Position numbers and translations under genes: made by a program. From Zelonia costaricensis (lineage: Eukaryota; Euglenozoa; Kinetoplastea; Trypanosomatida; Trypanosomatidae), in the NCBI GenBank assembly GCA_030849075.1, contig JASAOO010003392.1, positions 1 through 53,000 of the forward strand: 53,000 nucleotides of DNA. Direction: 5' to 3'. A model generated the notes under the pieces. That model saw only the letters and a program-made list of their open reading frames with translations. It searched no databases and was not told the DNA's origin. Below are positions 49,901 through 53,000 of this stretch, in pieces; the first letter of the stretch is position 1, and the number at the start of each line of letters is the position of its first letter.

Positions 49901-50677
49901 CGCACCTTCACGACGCTCGCCAACGGGCTGCCCAACTCGATGTCGACGGTGCTGACGCACGAGCTGGTCAAGTACAACAAGCTGCTGGACAAGATGCGGC
50001 AGACGCTTTCGGACATGCAGAAGGCGCTGCAGGGTCTGACGGTGCTGTCTGCGGACCTGGACGCCATGTACAGCTCCTTTCTGGCCGACCAGGTGCCGCG
50101 GCTCTGGTCAGCCGTCGCGTACGCTTCGCTGAAGCCGCTCGGCGCGTGGTACCGCGACCTGCTGGCTCGCGTGCAGTTCATTCGCGGCTGGCTGCAGAAG
50201 GGCGAGCCGGCGGCCTTCTGGATTGGCGGCTTCTTCAACCCCAGCGCCTTCATGACCGGCGCGTACCAGGCCTTTGCGCGCGCGGAGGGGGTGTCGGTGG
50301 ACAAGCTTGGCTTCCGCTACGAGGTGCTGGACATGGAGCCGGAGGCGATCAGGGCGGGGCCGCAGCGTGGGTGTTACGTGTATGGCATCCAGACGGACGC
50401 GTGGCGCTGGGACCCGGAGGGGCGAGTAATGGCCGATTCCTTGCCCGGGGAGCCCTACGCCGTGCTGCCGCCGGTGCACTTCCTGCCGGAGCCGTCACAC
50501 GTGAAGCCTGACGACTTCCACTCCGTCCCGCTGTACCGCACCACCGTGCGTGCCGGCATCATCTCCTCACTCGGCGCGAGTTCCAACTACGTCCTCTCCC
50601 TCGAGGTGCCGTCGGCGAACGGGTCGGACTACTGGCTGCTCAAGGGTGCCGCCTGCGTCTGCGCTCTGAATCAGTAG
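37973..50677 (+). CDS. Axonemal inner-arm dynein heavy chain, single-headed type
   Basis: 4234 residues, complete, one exon. The motor drives sliding of flagellar doublet microtubules. After a low-complexity N-terminus (1-200) comes the axonemal tail motif YYTVSAAGVTHF (254-265), then tail and linker. AAA1 has Walker A GPAGTGKT (1503-1510) and Walker B LDEFNR (1554-1559), AAA2 GVTGTGKT (1785-1792) and FDGPVD (1871-1876), AAA3 GQTGVGKT (2144-2151) and LFIDDLNMP (2209-2217), AAA4 GVGGSGKR (2512-2519). The antiparallel stalk coiled coil spans about 2731-3045, with the microtubule-binding domain near 2860-2960. AAA5, AAA6 and the C-terminal domain follow, ending YWLLKGAACVCALN. Length and the YKMMEKFFSGL stretch after AAA1 suggest a DNAH6-like or related single-headed inner arm; subclass is uncertain. 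The first ATG after the acceptor is 37973; 38054 is the alternative. Confidence 0.96.
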   Translation: MYSQQKRRSTQTKAASGAPAAPLAAATMPVAKRTKLEATQRNPAHISKDVADAFGTVNPLSARLYSDGVSSGAQVGVPNRLTQCQPPGTAPAPHAPGTTVPGAATPATVKPEPAASSQRRGDTRMVNSLQVFRPPTHTDAELKDVFSASAKAKAVSLRPARSAPLPAKLAPLSGGAAAGTADAAAAAAESPQDTTTAEGAAMRALATIPRFHKSTSNSPNEFVYLVMRARGIRDPLNPYDLQPMARTEAQGRNYYTVSAAGVTHFTEGGAEFIELPKWERECRIFHAIRELPVFSEYKRWRNFVLWRNLVRRSATANSRQFLSTHLFAAHPTLSGALQAVRNICLETAASEDLYQSSTETCTLEVYTTALQTHLQEERRRLENMMKRIRDHVEQACKTAMFTWQFERERQKLLYEDADQQKRKVLDIRELGTQEKPSYIELTQRKTMCRRLTAFIKLCDYLVVECLTGLASKAIAHVRHDLEVASTAAPASAAGATEKTRRAAAGGASGAAAANAAHAFTGPLWNVEVVYNTEQQAIELVPSASQIREAIEDAVGDYVRAVGVIPRLTSLNTFLIYTSNAQDELGNDTVGAGPDVAEMVMVEDSYKQDVAAIHASLASSFTKMHRYAHTFEVFREMYISNSQLRESALLESNESLHYFREQLAAHKAQTESISSNIPNCADVGMMRMWTEGLRDFFTPSPVTCLETFHRALPVIARRRNETLLKELQERTTYLAAGPKTIEHYVEYLDYCNALEASFDDIAAAYDVVRELFALLMEEKIEVSEEDDETYRSGTRPQFDKLRTLLQTTEDSKEAQQRFFSRSIEEEMDQLRRRIESVYDRAGQPIVMSGEAEVSEANTYMKALLEEAEGIAAREKKLREFQIEIGAEETVVEVMTEMLNDVSIKARLWTGIGDWNTFMEETSALPFEQLDVPAVQEVVQKYSALVKQVSSKLASNAAVPRLRSSVEEWRQLLPILQALTNPSLKSEHNARISLIVGPVADTTGGAAKTLSEWASQFTIGMLLQHNILKYRDEVLAVSASATEEDKLQKQIDKVNAVWNGGGPKPAAEFQFHAHKDSKDVFTLVGASVEDVTTLLDDSAVAISTIGSSKHCQGVLRSQVDRWENRLKYMLETLEKWVELQRNWIYLENIFSSVEIRSQWKDDAQRFEKVDRFYRDLMRKAHDLPTAYRSLLINPPSFDTADAAAGGGRTLKHDLETYIKELEKVLVSLERKLEEKRRAFPRFYFLSNDDLLDLLAKVKTPELMMPHMLKMFDGIKSLTLSAQNDITHLNSMEGEQVELDHQGIKARGPVEVWMDLLEREMFATLRRRAQRCLEDYEARQDRTDWMFQHPVQLVLIVEQLLWTRGVEEVLDRTDSPQLMLRLRDEQRRNLEVLAELTARNLSKVQRVLLSTIITIDVHGRDLVEEMCDSGVAESREFGWTKQLRVYWEKDADGNGTVFIRQNNSRFVYGYEYLGAQGRLVITPLTDRIYMTVTGALKLHLGASPAGPAGTGKTETVKDLAKNLARQCIVYNCSDGVTYKMMEKFFSGLIQTGAWACLDEFNRINIEVLSVIASQLLEIKLALQNAQETFTFQGTPEVRVRRTYGAFVTMNPGYAGRTELPDNLKILFRPVACMTPDFRMIAEVILYSEGFKNAHDLSLKITQLYKLSSEQLSPQDHYDFGMRALKSILVMAGDLKRSQPDVEEDLTLIVACNDSNVPKFVAEDIPLFNGIMQDLFPGVHFPERVYEELLPAMQRIMGEKKLVDAGQWVKKGIQFYETLIVRHGVMLVGVTGTGKTEARQCIAEALTNLAAAGSTNKMARPVLEFIINPKSVLLHELYGQLDVNTNEWKDGVLAAIAKECVRASEGSQNHRWMVFDGPVDTLWIESLNSVLDDSKLLCLDSGERIKLPDTIHMLFEVADLAVASPATVSRCGMVYVDAADLPWRAVAGKWSETTLAAAGAPPQCRAYVLSLFDAHVEKGLAWLNQLPASACLMSAGDINVVQSLCDLFTSLLRVNKVQLMADPLDEVPPPADDPVFRERNEICNAVFAFSFVWSIGGNVDHAAMESFDTLTRTLLESVVRFPNYGSVYDYTINFSTRLLVPWESLVPEFTYSPAMPYFNILVPTVDTVRYSTIAQTLLQCRKPILFNGQTGVGKTFIMADCLQRNKEALQLSLVTFQFSAQTSSERTQELIEAKLKPKRKNLLGAAPGKSVVLFIDDLNMPAVEVFGASPPIELLRQLMGQGGFYDRKVAGMWKAVQDVTVVSACGPPEGGRNPITARLTRLFHLLQVATLTDDSMKRIFSSILGGFLEAKNFTREVRDLAPALVMASVDVFNIIRDALRPRPATPHYTFNLRDLSKVFQGMTQVIPRVCREAATFVRLWMHEVMRCFYDRLATAQDREYFINDVLAEATSRVHPGAAESLKAAPLLWADFTRFGAVEKVYEEVPEVQRLAQVLEEYQDDYNATVATAKPDDGSGSGSTTVQASQLGLVFFKDHCEHIARIIRILRQPRGNVLLVGVGGSGKRSLTRLAAFVGGCRIFETSVGKGYSMNDFHEFLLEVYTYAGVKNEPCVMLLSDNQIVDEAMLEDVNNILNSGEVPSLFNAEEREKRINACIEAAQQHGITSREEIYNFFINRVRDNMHVALCMSPVGDQFRTRCRQFPSLTNCCSVDWFDEWPREALEGVARRMLLDFAGVVPPSFHEMLPQLCVDVHAATTETSQQYYDELRRRYYITPTSYLEFIETYKALLLSRRSRVEAQLGQVQNGTEKMRETEETITKMKAEIEVKRPQLEKASAETQTVVADLKVRQAKAAEVQVQVRAQQDSATVQQHDASQIAAEANARLAEAKPIIDKAKAALDTIQASDLNELRSFANPPSAVLKTTQACMTMFEPKEFNGSWSGNMDWKGAREFLSHRPLLDMIRGYPTDNVKPAILQKVQKFVSDPEFTVEVCSSKGSQTCGSLCAWVHAVNEYSKVVKEVAPMRQAAAEAEQHLAETNAKLQAAQQQLKEVEKELSDLEQRYQSSVTKKNDLERGLQLCINRLRNAETLSGSLRSEGARWSENIKLLTAQLAALPLQVFMASAAVAYFGAFTPAFRQRLIARWKTDLAGRGCEVGDFALTEVLGDPVDTLNWQVNGLPTDETSTENAIVAMLSVAPRRWPLFIDPQEQAVKWLLRQFQQTQPASGSGAAASKSRNLLRVIKLTDPTWMRTLEAQIRLGGVVIVDDVGESLDPALEPLIARRVFAADGGGLQIQLTPQSGPIDYHPSFRLFLCSKLPNPVYLPDISTRVTLLNFTATMEGLSEQMLGEVVAIEQRAMEEEKNSIIQRIAQGQRRLKAIEESILERLQATKGNILDDEDLIQELQSAQSSAEVISRSQTEANEKMRIISIARERYRSVAVRAALLFFVLADVSRMDPMYQYSLQYFVKLVQLQVEGTTKPAGYSEADAAMLVAHLQSVVNNLTSATYMQICRGLFNKDKTILSLLIATAIARHDGVIAEEEWQYFVRASAFVASELPAQPEAVTAWMNRVQWELAEALSRTVPAFHGLVESLAGDSEAWRAVVQSDLPHTAVLPGEWQSRLQLFQRVLLIRCFREEKLFFALSDYVTETMGPAFIETPPMDLARTLRDSTAYTPIVFILSQGADPMEALQSLARAEERDLQYVSLGQGQSENAKRLIATCRKSGAWALLQNCHLSQTFMPELSAIVASLQPGSTGAVEVHRDFRLWLTSMPTDFFPVFVLQSSVKLTNEPPTGLRANMLRCFSELTPQEYEAFGEDATIGKEPKGRAFKKLLYGLCFFHSVVLERRKFGPLGWNVKYEWNDTDFHVSKQWLRLFFEEQETIPWESLEYIIGQINYGGRVTDPQDRGTLITILRNYLCPPILNEGHRFCEEGNYVVPPCGTLEEAQAHIHAMSLVDEPAVFGMHDNANLRYQLQTSEYLLSKIVSIQPRLLGAAGGTGATPEDEVRRKCQEFEAALPAPLTREESGPRTFTTLANGLPNSMSTVLTHELVKYNKLLDKMRQTLSDMQKALQGLTVLSADLDAMYSSFLADQVPRLWSAVAYASLKPLGAWYRDLLARVQFIRGWLQKGEPAAFWIGGFFNPSAFMTGAYQAFARAEGVSVDKLGFRYEVLDMEPEAIRAGPQRGCYVYGIQTDAWRWDPEGRVMADSLPGEPYAVLPPVHFLPEPSHVKPDDFHSVPLYRTTVRAGIISSLGASSNYVLSLEVPSANGSDYWLLKGAACVCALNQ

Positions 50678-51816
50678 GGTGCGCGTGGGAGTCGATAGTG
50701 TGTCTCTCTGTGTGTGTGTGTGTGATGGCGCTCTTTGGGTGCAGCCTCTTCGTTGCGTTTTTGTCGCTGTTGTTTCCTTGCGACTGTTGCACGTGTGCAT
50801 GTACAGCCAGTGGCCGCAGTTCGCTCCCCCTATCCCTTTTCCCTACTTTCCTGAGCAACGCTGGAGCGTGTGCGGTACCTTGACCCGGCTCGCTGATGGC
50901 ACCCGTTTGTGTGCTTTCTTCTTGTTCGGACTTAAGCCCCCCATGGGGCCCTCTTGGAGGCTTGCTCTGCCTCCTCGTCTGCCTCACTGTGGCAAGCCTG
51001 GCACTGCGGTGCACCGATGCCGCACAAACTGCTTCTCCACCCTCCCCTTCCCGCACGTTCGCGGCGGCCGTTGCGCTCTTTCCTTTTTTGTTGTTGTTTG
51101 TGTTGCCTGTGCCGAAGTCTGTCGTGTCTGACGACGGCTACGTGTTGCGCGATGTACGATAAAGCCGTGCGGGGCCACGCATGTACACCCCACCCATTTC
51201 TCCGTGTGTCTTCTTCCCCCCTCCCCACTCGTCGCGGGATGCGACCCCATCTACCATAGCCACCCTCCCTCGTCGATACTCCTTCTCCATACACCTCAAC
51301 ACCCGGGTCAGACACACCAGGAGTGAAGGTGGCTGCAAGGTGGCGGCGCCTGAGCAAGCGGCACCGCCGCTCCGGCATGGCACTGCACGGCGGCCTCCCT
51401 CGCTCCGCTGAAATCCTCCGCTTGTGGCGCGTGTGCGCTCGTGCCCGTGCGAGATGCCGCGTCGAGGCGGTTGAGTATGCGGCGCAGGTCACGCCGCGTC
51501 TCGTGTGGCCGCCCACGATGCCGCTTCCGCGAGTGGCTCTTCCTGCCTTCAACTCCGCCCTTCGGTGCTGGTGGGGCCCGCTGTGCGCCTGGCCCTCCCC
51601 CCCCCTCCCCCCTCTCTTCCCAAACACAGATGTGTCGTATGCTCCGCAGAACCAACCTCCCTGCCTTTCTCTTCCCTCTCTCCTTTCCTTCTCTAATACT
51701 GGATCGATTGGATCCGCGAAGCTTCGCTGTGCAAACATAGGCACACACACACGCACACAGACACCTGCTCACACGCGGCAGCCTGCGCTGGACGTGAGCA
51801 GTACCTAGAATCGACA
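50678..51816. other. Intergenic, 1.1 kb
   Basis: No gene is supported. A (TG)n run lies at 50707-50722 and a pyrimidine tract at about 51590-51700 (ccttcctttctcttccctc type) may serve trans-splicing of the next gene. Confidence 0.55.
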
Positions 51817-52569
51817 ATGACGCAGACGGTGGATCAGGTGCTGCTGGAGTGGCTTGACGCCACGCCGCGAGTGCCGCGGCGGGAGCGGCAGGCACTGCTG
51901 CTCAAGGAGCTCCTCGCGCTGCACGCCATGCACGGCATCGACCCCGAGCCACTGCGCGCCGAGGACGTTGTGCAGCCGGCTGGCACGCGCGACCTCGAGC
52001 ACGCGGCCAGCACGGCGCGGGTGACGGCGGCGCTGCGGCACACGGTGCTGGACGTGCTGGACACGGCCACGGCGTGTCGGGTGTGCGAAGCCATTGCCCT
52101 TTCCACGAGCCCCGACGTCCTCTGCGGCGCCATCGATGCGCAGTGTGTCATGACGCTGCACGTTGCTGGCGATGGGCCGCGGCGACCGGCGCAGCGCGTG
52201 GACGGCGTCGACGCGATTGTGGATGAGCTGTGCGAGTTCCACGAGTCGGTGCTGCTCCTCCGCGTCGACCTCTCCTTGTCCGCGCGCGGGGCACGCGAGT
52301 CTGCGCTGCCGCCGATGGCCGTCGGCGGGGTGTCGGCGGTGAAATGCTGGGTGCAGCAGTGCGAGCCGGAGCTGGAGGTGGGCACGCAGGTGACGTACTA
52401 CGCGGACGCCGAGTGCACGCAGGCCCTCTTCGACGTCCGTAGCTGCAACCGCTTCGCCGCGGACGGAGCGCGCGTCGAGCGCATCACGCGGGAGGTGCTG
52501 CCGCGTGGCGGACACGACCTCAGCGACGTCTTGAGCTGCGTCCACGTGGGGCACTTCCAGGCCGAGTAG
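51817..52569 (+). CDS. Hypothetical protein, 250 residues
   Basis: Starts at ATG 51817. No family is recognised. The N-terminal half is helical and charged (VDQVLLEWLDATPRVPRRERQALLLKELLAL). The middle holds DTATACRVCEAIALSTSPDVLCGAIDAQCVMTLHV, and the C-terminal half alternates short strands (LLLRVDLSLSARG, AVKCWVQQCEPELEVGTQVTYYAD, LSCVHVGHFQAE), so a mixed alpha/beta fold is likely. It is Cys-rich (about nine) but without a clear zinc motif. There is no signal or membrane segment. Third positions are strongly G/C as in the neighbouring genes. Confidence 0.75.
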   Translation: MTQTVDQVLLEWLDATPRVPRRERQALLLKELLALHAMHGIDPEPLRAEDVVQPAGTRDLEHAASTARVTAALRHTVLDVLDTATACRVCEAIALSTSPDVLCGAIDAQCVMTLHVAGDGPRRPAQRVDGVDAIVDELCEFHESVLLLRVDLSLSARGARESALPPMAVGGVSAVKCWVQQCEPELEVGTQVTYYADAECTQALFDVRSCNRFAADGARVERITREVLPRGGHDLSDVLSCVHVGHFQAE

Positions 52570-53000
52570 CCGCGTCTTCTTGCATGGCCCCCGGCACTCA
52601 CCCTTAGATGCTGCCAATGCGGCGATGCGGTGACCTCGCGTGCATGTGTGCGTGTGTGTGTGTTTTGTGTTTCGCTTCCCCGTCGGCTTCTAGACTGTAG
52701 ACGCGCCTGCTCTATGGGCCGGGCTGCAGAGCGCTGAGTGGGGGGAGGGGAGAGAGAGTTGTGACGGACATCGCGGCCTGCCCAATGTTACCCATCCGCA
52801 CCCCCCGCCCCCCCCGTCTCCTCCGCTCCCCCCTGCGTTGCCTGGCTTTCACCAACCACACGCACACGTCCCAACGCGGAGAAGCGCTGCCGCACATCGG
52901 CGGCTCTGCGCCGCCTCCCTCCGCTTCTGCACAGGGCACCACCGTGCCACTTTCTCGCCCGCCTCTTGTCCGACGGCTGAGCGGGTCCGTGCGCCCCTGT
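52570..53000. other. Intergenic to window end
   Basis: 3-prime UTR-like sequence with a short (TG)n run near 52646-52663 and C-rich pyrimidine tracts at 52800-52850, probably leading to the next gene outside the window. Confidence 0.5.

Noticed and set aside
1..53000. tRNA, rRNA or snoRNA genes
   Set aside because: No convincing B-box (GGTTCGAATCC type), cloverleaf, or rRNA-like block was noticed in the spacers; C/D-box snoRNAs cannot be excluded without a covariance search.
1..53000. CRISPR arrays, bacterial insertion sequences, phage or viral genes
   Set aside because: The gene content is plainly eukaryotic and kinetoplastid; the only tandem repeats are microsatellites and the 10-bp minisatellite.

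Overview
The window looks like nuclear DNA of a kinetoplastid, most likely a Leishmania-like trypanosomatid. The basis is as follows. All 16 supported protein genes lie on the + strand, as in one polycistronic directional cluster. No gene shows an intron. Coding regions are GC-rich in third codon positions. Genes are separated by 0.5-4 kb of pyrimidine tracts, (TG)n/(AC)n microsatellites and long C or G runs. Most starts are preceded by a polypyrimidine tract and an AG, the usual signature of spliced-leader trans-splicing. The NADP-type glutamate dehydrogenase, the SPX-DASS phosphate transporter, the axonemal dynein and the CCCH zinc-finger protein fit this assignment. The species cannot be fixed from the sequence alone. 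From memory the neighbourhood resembles the Leishmania chromosome 28 interval with GDH and a dynein heavy chain, but I could not check this.

Layout. 1-9 kb: the 3-prime end of an FG nucleoporin, glucosamine-6-phosphate N-acetyltransferase (GNA1), a Ser/Thr kinase, and three small conserved-looking proteins (one coiled-coil, one probably mitochondrial, one nuclear-looking). 9.6-12.5 kb: a 975-residue protein with a kinesin-3-type FHA domain behind what looks like a degenerate motor domain. 14.5-22 kb: a divergent WD40 protein resembling the U5 snRNP 40 kDa subunit, a two-finger CCCH protein, and a protein with PH-like modules. 22.5-29.3 kb: a PHO91-like SPX/DASS phosphate transporter, a small protein with an OB-fold/Telo_bind-like segment, an 81-residue single-pass membrane protein, and NADP-dependent glutamate dehydrogenase. 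29.3-33.2 kb: a 3.9 kb stretch with no convincing gene, holding a 113 bp perfectly alternating pyrimidine-purine tract. 33.2-36.5 kb: COG8 (Golgi tethering) and an unrecognised 374-residue protein. 38-50.7 kb: a 4234-residue single-headed inner-arm dynein heavy chain. 51.8-52.6 kb: an unrecognised 250-residue protein.

The genes do not form a functional operon. They share transcription, as is normal in trypanosomatids, but belong to unrelated pathways: nuclear pore, UDP-GlcNAc synthesis, splicing, RNA binding, phosphate storage, glutamate metabolism, Golgi trafficking and flagellar motility. Control is expected after transcription, through trans-splicing, UTRs and RNA-binding proteins. There are no bacterial promoters, ribosome binding sites, CRISPR arrays or insertion sequences. 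The most interesting items are the probable pseudokinesin with an FHA domain, the OB-fold-like protein, the long Z-DNA-prone tract in the large gap, and a small gene with three in-frame starts that suggest different targeting.
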